A DNA stretch of 64,000 bases from contig CAZQVN010000006.1 of the NCBI GenBank assembly GCA_964596775.1, forward strand, positions 66,843 to 130,842. Reading direction: 5' to 3'. Under the pieces are notes generated by a model. That model saw only the letters and a program-made list of their open reading frames with translations. It searched no databases and was not told where the DNA came from. Shown here one piece after another: positions 54,501-61,571 of this stretch. The position numbers and the translations under genes are program-made. The number at the start of each line of letters is the position of its first letter. Positions within the stretch are counted from its first letter, which is position 1. Origin of the DNA: CAZQVN01 sp964596775 (lineage in GTDB: Bacteria; Eisenbacteria; RBG-16-71-46; JABDJR01; JAWXBZ01).

Positions 54501-54641
54501 CGCCGAGAAGTTTTCGGAACGGAAATAGAAATCGCCGAGATCCATCAGACGGGAGACTTCATCCTGATCGCGGGACGACGTCTCACCCATCGGGCGCTGA
54601 TTCCGGCGGCTCCTCAGGTTTTTTTTGGCTTGATCCTTCAT
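51564..54641 (-). CDS. TPR-GAF-sigma-54 activator
   Basis: A 1025-residue regulator. About 500 N-terminal residues form TPR-like helix pairs (KAVQYFTSALSTFRRV, ALEKAEENDYSRESVL, EEALTLGQRALSSASR). A GAF-like domain follows (about 555-690), then a sigma-54 AAA+ domain (Walker A GETGTGKG, intact GAFTGA, Walker B TLFLDE) and a C-terminal Fis-type HTH (KSQAARDLKVSYPCLLKKIK). There is no receiver domain, so it is probably controlled by ligand or protein binding to the GAF/TPR parts. ATG 54641 was chosen over GTG 54680. It is upstream of the AAA+ ATPase gene that has a sigma-54 promoter. Confidence 0.88.
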   Translation of the reverse strand: MKDQAKKNLRSRRNQRPMGETSSRDQDEVSRLMDLGDFYFRSENFSAALESYGHARSALPRYGHEYEKGLLDIKAARCHKSRGEFQKAIEYLDQAKVDLRTRRDSLQLGKLYSLRGNILLQMGRYVRAQRYCELAYKLLRGTGENAALGEIELALGVILGRLGDKEKAVQYFTSALSTFRRVDDESGVARSLNNLGLIHKDACNWRESIRCLNGALELSEKHAIATLSALIRQNLGIVHFKLGDWVLAEEFLNRSRQLSRELGITSCFVRNCLALGNLERRRRRWDAALELYEAALEKAEENDYSRESVLAMEFLGELHLDREEYDLSAEHLTRALARAEEIAPLGDLVNEICRRLGEVRLGQGRAEEALTLGQRALSSASRMDDQYERAITCRLVGLAYASLGRSREAEQFLGEAVDSLTRISESFELALTVMRIGKLEDQPQDRATDLLKQAFGIFLSLDSRGYAAIAAYEVARHHFDHDNFDEAIMYLDRSMGLTNEDVEPGLWTRILRLRRDVEDAYASRWVRAGGGIDSFRELARLFQGNNDVATALGELVRLGVSRTQSDRGFLAFGDSPASLRIFGEAGFEEGEAEALRTRLGRILKDAMLENRPVLVSKLSADPRFTGEDVGALERVRTLAVLPLALPSGGPGVFYVDRLRGNALGAFNQGEINLLTLVSNLAALSVLESQRKELLQENRTLKSQLWSPPHPDIITNNPRMIEILRMVDKLADCPASVLIEGETGTGKGLIAQAIHNQSSRGERPFIQVNCAALPEQLLESELFGHVQGAFTGAVREKTGLFKEAAGGTLFLDEVDKTTETLQAKLLHVLDKKEIRPVGSTKWETVDTRVLCATNADLKDRIRSGRFLEDLYYRLNDFILKVPPLRERRDDIPLLVDYFLRKFSAQYGKGTIELLPEALDSLKEQDWRGNVRELEKTIRRIVVLAEENEPIGLDAVPQDRNTTAPQPNGGPLASLRDEVARTERRVIGEALAKSSWNKSQAARDLKVSYPCLLKKIKELGLERRSSR

Positions 54642-54672
54642 GGCCTGCAAACGCCCCAAAGACCAAAGACGA

Positions 54673-54700
54673 ACGCGCACTCGGGAAGTCGAGTGTGCGT
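54673..54700 (-). promoter_or_regulatory. 11-bp inverted repeat upstream of the TPR-GAF regulator
   Basis: Arms 54673-54683 and 54690-54700 pair over 11 bp (one G-T pair) around a 6-base loop, just before the regulator start and after the stop of the small exported gene. No clean T-run follows, so it could be a weak terminator or an operator for the regulator itself. Confidence 0.45.
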
Positions 54701-54719
54701 CCGGACCAGGTTCGCTATT

Positions 54720-55043
54720 TTAGTTCCTGCCTCCCACCAGATCGATGATGGACCTCAGCGCCAGTTCGATCGCGGACCAGATCGTCGGTTCCTCCTCTTT
54801 CGGCTGCCGGATGCCGTCGCCGCCTGTGGCGTAGTCATCGGGGTCACCGACAGAGTTGCTCTGGACGATTGGTGTTATGCGACCTTGCTCGACGGTGGTC
54901 GAACCACCGCCGGACTGAGCCTGCTGAGCAACCGGATCCGAACTCGGACCGGCCGCCGACTCTGGGATGGGAAGGAGGCTCGCGATTGCCCACACGAGTA
55001 CTGTCACGCCTAGGATGAGTTTCGGGGCTCTCTTGAACAGCAT
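54720..55043 (-). CDS. small exported protein
   Basis: A 107-residue protein with an N-terminal hydrophobic segment (about residues 8-26) ending near ESAAG, probably a signal peptide or anchor. The rest is Gln/Ser/Gly-rich (QQAQSGGGSTTVEQ) with a C-terminal helix WSAIELALRSIIDLVGG. No family is recognised. The ATG at 55043 has an AAGGAG ribosome-binding site 9 bases upstream. A strong sigma-70 promoter (55217-55245) lies about 170 bases upstream, leaving an unusually long leader. Confidence 0.6.
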   Translation of the reverse strand: MLFKRAPKLILGVTVLVWAIASLLPIPESAAGPSSDPVAQQAQSGGGSTTVEQGRITPIVQSNSVGDPDDYATGGDGIRQPKEEEPTIWSAIELALRSIIDLVGGRN

Positions 55044-55136
55044 AATCGTCGACTCCTTCAAACGCGAACGGACAGGTGACCGGGATCGCCCCGGCCATAC
55101 AGAAGGATTCGCCTCGCAATGGTGCTGGAGATTGGT

Positions 55137-55154
55137 GTTTCCCCCCCGGGAAAC
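55137..55154 (-). promoter_or_regulatory. perfect 7-bp hairpin in the leader of the small exported gene
   Basis: GTTTCCC (55137-55143) pairs perfectly with GGGAAAC (55148-55154) across a 4-base loop, inside the predicted 5' leader (55044-55210). Its location suggests it could modulate translation or RNA stability. Confidence 0.4.
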
Positions 55155-55216
55155 AGGGATTGATCAGCGGATTCACGGAATGGTGCTGCGGATGTTGTTG
55201 ATCACTCCCCGTCAAC

Positions 55217-55245
55217 AGTATAGGGACCCCTGGCGAGAACTGCAA
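55217..55245 (-). promoter_or_regulatory. sigma-70 promoter of the small exported gene
   Basis: On the minus strand, TTGCAG (55245-55240) and TATACT (55222-55217) are separated by exactly 17 bases. The predicted start is near 55210, about 167 bases before the ATG. Confidence 0.6.
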
Positions 55246-55323
55246 ACAATCGTTGCTTGTGAAGAATTTCACAAGTGAAGAGATCCCAATGTTTTCGGGG
55301 GCACCACGAGTGCCGCTGCCGCA

Positions 55324-56265
55324 TCAGCCCAGCAGGAGCCTTCGGAGGATGAGTCCGTGCCGGAGGCCGTGGGCCGAAACCTGGAACGCCTCGATCCGGA
55401 ATCCTTCGAGGATCCTCTCGAAGATGAGCGCTCCCCCCAGCACCACCGACGCTCTCCCCTCGCTCATTTGCCCGCCCTTCATGATTTCGGCCACATCCAT
55501 GGAGGACCACTCCCTTATGACCCCATTCAGGGCCTCCCGGGTGACGGGCCTGCCGTGCACGCCTGCCGGATCGTAGGGAACGACATGGTGAACCCAGGCC
55601 CCGATGGCACACGCGGTTCCACCGACCCCTATCCATCGGGCCCCGGCGGGAATCTTCCCTTTCAGGGAGAGGACGGGCTTGAGGCCGGCATCGATGTGAG
55701 CGCGGGCCTTTGCCAGCCCGGTTTCGGCGTGCGGGCCTGCCCCGAGGAACGACGCCGTGATCCGCAGAGCGCCCAGCGGAACGCTCCGGGCGGCCTGGAG
55801 GGCAACGCCCTCGCCGAAGACGACCTCCGTACTCCCCCCGCCCACGTCCAGGATCAGGGACACGCCGTGATCACCGGCATCTCCCCATCCCACGACGCCG
55901 AGATAGGACGCCTCGGCCTCATCCTCGGGTGAGAGGATGCGCACCTCGTGATCGAGGGCGCGGGAAAACGCGGCCGCCGTTTCCGCGCCGTTGGAGGCGG
56001 CACGGAACACCTCGGTTCCGGCGATGTCCACCTCGTCCGCGCCCGAGTTACGGGCTCGTTCCAGGCAGATCCGCAGGACCTCCTGAGTGCGCTCGGCATC
56101 CTCGGCGGCTATGGCTCCCGTTTCGGAGAGAGCCGCGCCGAGCCGGGTCACCTCTCCGAATTCGTCGAGGACCCGGATTTCGTCGTTTTCAAAGGCCACG
56201 CTGAACAATCGGACCGAATTCGTACCGACGTCGATCACCGCCAGACGCCTGGAAGCGTCGGTCAT
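55324..56265 (-). CDS. ppx: Ppx/GppA-family exopolyphosphatase
   Basis: A 313-residue phosphatase of the ASKHA superfamily, hydrolysing polyphosphate and/or pppGpp. Phosphate-1 motif is AVIDVGTNSVRL; the catalytic region is SPEDEAEASYLGV with a conserved Glu; phosphate-2 is LILDVGGGSTEVVF; and the adenosine-side motif is WIGVGGTACAIGA. The length (about 310) corresponds to the short form that lacks the C-terminal HD domain. The gene follows the ArsR-type gene on the same strand with 39 bases between them. Confidence 0.88.
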   Translation of the reverse strand: MTDASRRLAVIDVGTNSVRLFSVAFENDEIRVLDEFGEVTRLGAALSETGAIAAEDAERTQEVLRICLERARNSGADEVDIAGTEVFRAASNGAETAAAFSRALDHEVRILSPEDEAEASYLGVVGWGDAGDHGVSLILDVGGGSTEVVFGEGVALQAARSVPLGALRITASFLGAGPHAETGLAKARAHIDAGLKPVLSLKGKIPAGARWIGVGGTACAIGAWVHHVVPYDPAGVHGRPVTREALNGVIREWSSMDVAEIMKGGQMSEGRASVVLGGALIFERILEGFRIEAFQVSAHGLRHGLILRRLLLG

Positions 56266-56304
56266 GAGCCCTCCCCTGGCTTTGGAGAAGTCGTTCCTGT
56301 CCGT

Positions 56305-56742
56305 CTAGAGAAGAAAGTCCTCGATCTCTTCCCGGGGCTCCGGATCATCCGATTCACGAAGCGTGCCCTCCCGGGCCGCGGGCTTGCGAGTGGTGGATCG
56401 GGCCGTCCCGGGCTCCGGGCGGGTCGCCTCCCGCTCCGGGGCCCGCAGCGTCTCCTGTTCTTCGGTTCCGGCCAGGGCGGTCGTTGCCACATCGAAAAGG
56501 TCCCTGTGCCGGCCGGACTCGGGAGGGCGATACCTCACGAACCGACCGTCTCTTTCCGCCCGGACAAGGCCGGCCGCAACGAGGATCTTGATGTGGTGCG
56601 CCACCCGGGGCTGGCTCATGTCGAGCGACCGGTTGATGTCCGTTGCGGACGGCGCCCCGGACTGAACGAGTCCCAGGATGCGCAGTCGAATCGGATCCGC
56701 GAGCGCCTGATAACAGCCGGCGAGCTGTGAAAGAGTATCCAT
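56305..56742 (-). CDS. ArsR-family transcriptional regulator with extended tail
   Basis: A 145-residue protein. Residues 1-85 are an ArsR-type winged helix-turn-helix (LADPIRLRILGLVQSG, then MSQPRVAHHIKILVAAGLV and the wing AERDGRFVRYRPP). There is no CxC metal-binding motif in the recognition helix, so it is probably not a metal sensor. The last ~55 residues are hydrophilic and Arg/Glu/Thr-rich, without a known domain. The ATG at 56742 gives the usual family N-terminus, though a GTG at 56778 is in frame. Its upstream region contains ATCAA/TTGAT half-sites that could be its operator. It lies upstream of ppx. Confidence 0.8.
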   Translation of the reverse strand: MDTLSQLAGCYQALADPIRLRILGLVQSGAPSATDINRSLDMSQPRVAHHIKILVAAGLVRAERDGRFVRYRPPESGRHRDLFDVATTALAGTEEQETLRAPEREATRPEPGTARSTTRKPAAREGTLRESDDPEPREEIEDFLL

Positions 56743-56772
56743 CAAGAAAACAAGATATGTTGATGTTTTGAT
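56741..56772 (-). promoter_or_regulatory. possible ArsR operator half-sites
   Basis: ATCAA at 56741-56745 pairs with TTGAT at 56760-56764, with another TTGAT at 56768-56772. Such half-sites occur in ArsR-family operators. They overlap the start codon, consistent with autoregulation, but are short and could be chance. Confidence 0.3.
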
Positions 56773-56994
56773 AAACACAAGTGAAATCGCAGCCCGCTGG
56801 CCCGGAGGCGGGGGCGCATCGCCCTTGACGAACGGCGTGCGGATCGAGATCCATTATATGGAGGGACCGATACTCCCGGCCTCAGCCCTTGCCGTCCGTG
56901 GGCCCGATGACACCGCGGGCACCGTACCTGGGGCCTGCGGGACGACGGTGCAAGCGGCGGCCCGTCACCGCATCCCGGTATCCAGGCACAGCGG

Positions 56995-57071
56995 GCATCA
57001 CTGTATCCACCGCCCACGGTACTCACCGGTTTCCGGAGCGCCCCTGAATCCACCGCATCACTGTTTCCACC
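56995..57071. repeat. 17-bp direct repeat, 60 bp apart, upstream of rlmN
   Basis: Two copies of GCATCACTGT(A/T)TCCACC at 56995-57011 and 57055-57071 differ at one base. They lie in the 325-base gene-free stretch between the ArsR and rlmN genes, which otherwise holds no credible gene; a degenerate third copy begins near 56970. They could be binding sites or debris of a tandem duplication. Confidence 0.45.
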
Positions 57072-57103
57072 ACATCGCCGTAAGGTGATACCATCCCTCC
57101 GCA

Positions 57104-58168
57104 ATGACGCACACGACCGTACTCGACGCCCCGCGGCGCCCCTCGCTCCTGGATATGGACCTTCCCGGCCTCCGGGAAGAACTGGCGCGCCGGAATCTTC
57201 CCGCCTACAGGGCCGACCAGATCTTCAAGTGGATTTACAAGCGCAACTCTTTTGATTTCAACGAAATGACCGATCTGCCGACGGGCCTCCGCGAAAGCCT
57301 GGCTTCGGAATGGTCGCTGGACGAGATGGTTCCGCTCGAGTCGCACGGAGCCGGGGACGGCTCGGCCACGAAATGCTCGTTCCGGCTGGCCGACGGAAAG
57401 ATCATCGAAAGCGTGTTCCTGCGCCTGCCGCGCAAGGAAACGATCTGCTTTTCGACCCAGGTCGGCTGCGCGCTCCAGTGTTCCTTCTGCGTCACCGCGT
57501 TGATGGGGCGCCTCAGAAACCTGACGCCGGGCGAGATCGTCGGCCAGATCATCAGCCTGTCGCGCCGGTACGTGGAGCGGCCGCAGGGGTTCAATCTCGT
57601 GGCCATGGGCATGGGGGAACCGCTCGACAACTACGACAATCTCGTACAGGCGGTGCGGATCCTCAATGAACCGCTGGGGCTGAACATCGGCGCGCGACGG
57701 ATCACCGTGTCCACGAGCGGCATCGTTCCGATGATCGACCGGCTCGCCGAAGAGAGGATTCCCGTCGGCCTGGCCGTTTCGCTCAACGCCACGACCGACG
57801 AAGTCCGGGACACGCTGATGCCGATCAACCGCAAGTATCCGATCAAGGTGCTGCTGGCCGCCGCGCGGCGTCACGCGGAAACGATCGGGCGCCGGGTCAC
57901 GCTGGAGTACGTCCTGCTCCGCGGCGTCAACGATTCGGACGCGGATGCCCGCCGGCTCGTGAAGCTGGCCTCGAGTCTTCCGTCGAAGATCAACCTGATC
58001 CCCTTCAACCCGTCGCCGCATCACGACTACGAGACGCCGGCTCCCGAGGAGACCGCGCGCTTCCAGGCCTGCCTTCAGGCCGCGGGAAACTCGGTGACGG
58101 TGCGCACGCGCCGCGGCGACGACATCTACGCCGCGTGCGGGCAGCTGGGTCTCGACCAGGCCCGTTGA
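57104..58168 (+). CDS. rlmN: 23S rRNA (adenine(2503)-C(2))-methyltransferase
   Basis: A 354-residue radical SAM methyltransferase that methylates A2503 of 23S rRNA and A37 of some tRNAs. The [4Fe-4S] motif CxxxCxxC is Cys122, Cys126 and Cys129 (CALQCSFC). The methyl-carrying cysteine is about residue 345 (YAACGQLG). N-terminal YRADQIFKWIYKR and GMGEPLDNYDN are typical family signatures. The length (about 355) fits. The two-component system gene starts 13 bases downstream, so these may be co-transcribed. Confidence 0.95.
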   Translation: MTHTTVLDAPRRPSLLDMDLPGLREELARRNLPAYRADQIFKWIYKRNSFDFNEMTDLPTGLRESLASEWSLDEMVPLESHGAGDGSATKCSFRLADGKIIESVFLRLPRKETICFSTQVGCALQCSFCVTALMGRLRNLTPGEIVGQIISLSRRYVERPQGFNLVAMGMGEPLDNYDNLVQAVRILNEPLGLNIGARRITVSTSGIVPMIDRLAEERIPVGLAVSLNATTDEVRDTLMPINRKYPIKVLLAAARRHAETIGRRVTLEYVLLRGVNDSDADARRLVKLASSLPSKINLIPFNPSPHHDYETPAPEETARFQACLQAAGNSVTVRTRRGDDIYAACGQLGLDQAR

Positions 58169-58181
58169 GCGGGGGCCGCCC

Positions 58182-59846
58182 ATGATCTCCCCGCGGCGCT
58201 GGACCCTGCGCTCGAGGCTGCTCGGGGTGTTTCTGCTCCTCACCCTCATCCCCTCCATCGGCCTGACCCTGGTCCTGACCCAGTCGCTCACGTGGGCCAT
58301 CGACCGGTGGGCGGATCCCCGGGTCCGCCGGACGTTCGAAAACGCCATCGTCGTCTCGCGGGACACGCTGCACCGGATACAGAACGACCTGAGGCAGCGC
58401 TGGGCGCTCGCCCGCGAATACCCGGAAATCACGACGTGGAGATACGGACTCGCCGCGGGAGCGCCGATGGCGGCCGCACCCGGCGGACTCGTGGGCAACC
58501 GGCTCAGCCTCGATTTCATCGTCCTCCTTCCGCCGGGGGCGAGCCTGTCGAGCCCGCCGCTCGGCACCGTCACGCGGGATCCGCTGGTCGTGCCTCCGTC
58601 GACGCTGACGCCGTGGGGCGAAGGGTCGCTGGATCAGGGGATGTACCTCCGCGGGGAAAACGGCGAGCTGGCTTTCGCGCGGAGCGTGTCCGGAGATTCG
58701 ATCGACGCGCCGATTCTGGTCGTCGGGATCTATCTGGACCCCTCGTTCTATGCGAAACTCGAGGATCTCAGCACGGCGGTGAGCCGCCATGAACAGACAC
58801 GCGCGTGGGCGAGCATCAACAAGGCCGGGGTGTACGTGGCGTCGGGATTGTTCGTCGTCCTCGCCGCGCTGGTCAGCGTTCTGCTCGCCGACCGCCTGTC
58901 CCGAAGCCTCTCGCGACCCGTGGAATTCCTGGCCGGCGGCATGGACCGCGTGGCCCGGGGCAACCTCGATGTGCGGCTGACCCCGGAAGGGAGCCCGGAG
59001 ATGAAAACCCTGATGACCTCGTTCAACACGATGACCGCGGAACTCGACGAATCGAAGTCGCGCCTCGCGCGCGCGGAACGGGCGGCGGCCTGGCAGGACG
59101 CGGCGCGGCGCATCGCCCACGAAATCCGGAATCCGCTCCAGCCGATCACGTTCGCCCTGCACCGCATCGAAAAGACCGTGGCCGACGATCCGGTCCGTCT
59201 CGAAAGGGTCCGCGGCTCGATCCATTCCATTCTCGAGGAGGTGGAGGCTCTCAAGAATCTTGCGGCGGGCTTCTCCGAGTTTGCCCGGATGCCCGATCCG
59301 GAACCCGAGGACACGGACCTGAGTGAATACATCCGCAAGTCGATCGTCCTCTTCGAGTACCCGGGCTGCTCCGTCGTGTTCGAGGAGCCGTCCGAACCGG
59401 TCCGGGTGCGCATCGACCGCCTCCAGTTCCGGCAGGTCTTCACGAACCTGGTCAAGAACGCCGTGGAAGCGATGCCCGACGGGGGGCGCGTGACCGTGAG
59501 GGTGGCCGGCGAAACCCGTCCGGGCGGAGTGAGCGGAGCGACCGGCCGGAAACGGGAAATCCGCGCGGACCTTCCGGCCCCGCGGGGCGCCGGCGATCGA
59601 GCCCGGACCGTGCGCATCCACGTGGAGGACGAGGGGCCGGGCATTCCTCCCGACCAGGTCGGGCGCCTGTTCCAGCCCTACACGACCACGAAGGCGGACG
59701 GAACGGGACTCGGACTGGCGATCGTCGAACGGATCGTGGCGGCGCACGGAGGTTCGATCTCCGTGGAGCGGGCCCGAGGCGGAGGCGCCTGCTTCGTGGT
59801 CGAACTGCCGGTGGCCGGCGCCGGGGAAGGCGGGAGCGCGTCTTGA
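58182..59846 (+). CDS. NtrY-like sensor histidine kinase
   Basis: A 554-residue membrane histidine kinase. Two transmembrane helices flank a periplasmic sensor region (about residues 35-200). A HAMP domain follows (about 230-285; LADRLSRSLSRPVEFLAGGM), then the HisKA domain with H-box RRIAHEIRNPLQP and a HATPase_c domain (N-box VKNAVEAMPDGG; G1 DEGPGIPPDQVG; G2 GTGLGLAIVERIV). All catalytic motifs are intact. It lacks the PAS domain of typical NtrY proteins. The response regulator starts in a four-base overlap, so this is a cognate pair. Confidence 0.92.
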   Translation: MISPRRWTLRSRLLGVFLLLTLIPSIGLTLVLTQSLTWAIDRWADPRVRRTFENAIVVSRDTLHRIQNDLRQRWALAREYPEITTWRYGLAAGAPMAAAPGGLVGNRLSLDFIVLLPPGASLSSPPLGTVTRDPLVVPPSTLTPWGEGSLDQGMYLRGENGELAFARSVSGDSIDAPILVVGIYLDPSFYAKLEDLSTAVSRHEQTRAWASINKAGVYVASGLFVVLAALVSVLLADRLSRSLSRPVEFLAGGMDRVARGNLDVRLTPEGSPEMKTLMTSFNTMTAELDESKSRLARAERAAAWQDAARRIAHEIRNPLQPITFALHRIEKTVADDPVRLERVRGSIHSILEEVEALKNLAAGFSEFARMPDPEPEDTDLSEYIRKSIVLFEYPGCSVVFEEPSEPVRVRIDRLQFRQVFTNLVKNAVEAMPDGGRVTVRVAGETRPGGVSGATGRKREIRADLPAPRGAGDRARTVRIHVEDEGPGIPPDQVGRLFQPYTTTKADGTGLGLAIVERIVAAHGGSISVERARGGGACFVVELPVAGAGEGGSAS

Positions 59847-61339
59847 ACCCGACCGGACCGACCCGGACGATCCTCGTCGTCGACGACGAGGCCAGGATCC
59901 GCCAGTCGATCGTCACGTTTCTCCAGGACGAGGGATACGAGACGCTCGAGGCGTCCTCCACGCAGGAGGCCGCCGCCCTGCTCGACCGGGCGGAAAGCGA
60001 GATCTCGCTCGTTCTCCTCGACGTCTGGCTCGGCGGCGACGACGGCATCGCGTTCCTCGAGAGCCGCAACGATCTCGGAAGGACGATGTCCGTCGTGGTG
60101 ATGTCCGGACACGGCAACATCGACATGGCGGTCCGCGCCACCCGGCTCGGGGCGTTCGACTTCCTGGAAAAGCCGGTCACGCCGAAGCGTCTCATCGTGA
60201 CGATCGACCGTGCCCTGGACATGGCGCGCCTGAAGCAGGAGCGGGACGAGCTGCGCGGGGATCCGAACACCGGCATCGCGCTGATCGGCGAAAGCCCGGC
60301 GATGAAGTCGCTCCGCTCCCAGGTGGCCCGGGTGGCGCCGACGCCGGGCAAGGTCCTGATCCTCGGTGAAAACGGAACCGGCAAGGAACTCGTGGCCCGG
60401 CAGATCCACGAGCTGAGCGACCGCCGCGACTTCCCGTTCGTCCGGGTCAACAGCGCGGCCATCCCCCGCGACCTCGTGGAGAGCGAGCTCTTCGGGCACG
60501 AAAAGGGCGCGTTCACCGGCGCCACCGCGGCCCGCAAGGGGAAGATGGAGCTGGCGCACCGCGGCACGCTGTTCCTCGACGAAATCGGCGACATGAGCCT
60601 CGACGCCCAGGCCAAGCTGCTCCGCGCCATCGAAAGCGGAGAGGTGGAACGGCTCGGGGGCCAGAAGACGCTCACCGTGGACGTGCGCCTCGTGGCGGCC
60701 ACGAACAAGGATCTCAGGGCGGAAATGGAGGCGGGGCGGTTCCGCGAGGACCTGTATTTCCGGCTCAACGTCGTTCCGATTCTCGTCCAGCCGCTCCGGG
60801 AACGGCGTTCCGACATTCCGCTGCTGGTCCGATTCTTCCTCGAAAAGCTGGCCACGGCCTCCGGGCACGCGCGGATCGAACTGCTGCCCGAATCCATGGA
60901 TCTCCTCGAAGCGTACGACTGGCCGGGGAACGTCCGCGAACTGCGCAACGTCGTCGAGCGGATCCTGATCCTCTCGGAGTCGAGAACGATCGACGCCGGC
61001 CGGCTGCGGAAAATGCTGCCGGAGCTTTCCGCCCGGAGCGTCCGGGCTGGGCACGACCCGGCGACCTCCCGGCCGCCGGCGGCGGGCGGAGGCCCAGCGG
61101 AACCCGGACCGGGCGGCGACCCCGCCCCCGGCGCGCACGGCGGCAACCCGACCGCGGAGGAAGGCAACGCCGAGGACCTGCGCGCGGCCGTGGAGAACGC
61201 GGAACGGCGGGTCATCCGGGAGGCGATCGAAACGGCGGGAGGCAACATGTCCGAAGCGGCCCGCCGCCTCGGGATCGACCGGGCCAACCTCTATCGCAAG
61301 ATGAAGAAGTACGAGATGGAGCGCGATGAGTCGACCTGA
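59843..61339 (+). CDS. NtrX-like sigma-54 dependent response regulator
   Basis: A 498-residue regulator starting at TTG 59843 in a TTGA overlap with the kinase stop. The receiver domain has Asp14/Asp15, phosphoacceptor Asp60 (LLDVWLG) and the Lys of EKPV. The AAA+ domain has Walker A GENGTGKE, the sigma-54 loop KGAFTGATAARKG and Walker B TLFLDEIGD. A Gly/Pro-rich linker (about 405-445) precedes the C-terminal Fis-type helix-turn-helix (GGNMSEAARRLGIDRANLYRKM). It is complete and should be phosphorylated by the adjacent kinase. Confidence 0.93.
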   Translation: MNPTGPTRTILVVDDEARIRQSIVTFLQDEGYETLEASSTQEAAALLDRAESEISLVLLDVWLGGDDGIAFLESRNDLGRTMSVVVMSGHGNIDMAVRATRLGAFDFLEKPVTPKRLIVTIDRALDMARLKQERDELRGDPNTGIALIGESPAMKSLRSQVARVAPTPGKVLILGENGTGKELVARQIHELSDRRDFPFVRVNSAAIPRDLVESELFGHEKGAFTGATAARKGKMELAHRGTLFLDEIGDMSLDAQAKLLRAIESGEVERLGGQKTLTVDVRLVAATNKDLRAEMEAGRFREDLYFRLNVVPILVQPLRERRSDIPLLVRFFLEKLATASGHARIELLPESMDLLEAYDWPGNVRELRNVVERILILSESRTIDAGRLRKMLPELSARSVRAGHDPATSRPPAAGGGPAEPGPGGDPAPGAHGGNPTAEEGNAEDLRAAVENAERRVIREAIETAGGNMSEAARRLGIDRANLYRKMKKYEMERDEST

Positions 61340-61571
61340 CGCCCCACCGCGACGACGGGTGTGGCCGGAGCGCCCCACCGCGCGGGTCGGCCGGGTTCGG
61401 CTCCCGGGGCCGGTTCCCGCAACCCGCGGTGATTCAGCGGTTTCCCCGGGCGCGGGAGTGGAGCCGGCGAATCGTTTTGACGGCACGAACCTTGTAAGGA
61501 CTCCGGGTGGGATCCAGAATCCGTCACCCCGGGCCGCCGGAATCGGACGCGGCGCGAGAAAGGGAGCCGAG

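Noticed and set aside
52164..55013. Plus-strand open frame of about 950 codons opposite the sigma-54 activator
   Set aside because: The opposite strand has TPR, GAF, GAFTGA and HTH signatures; this frame has none.
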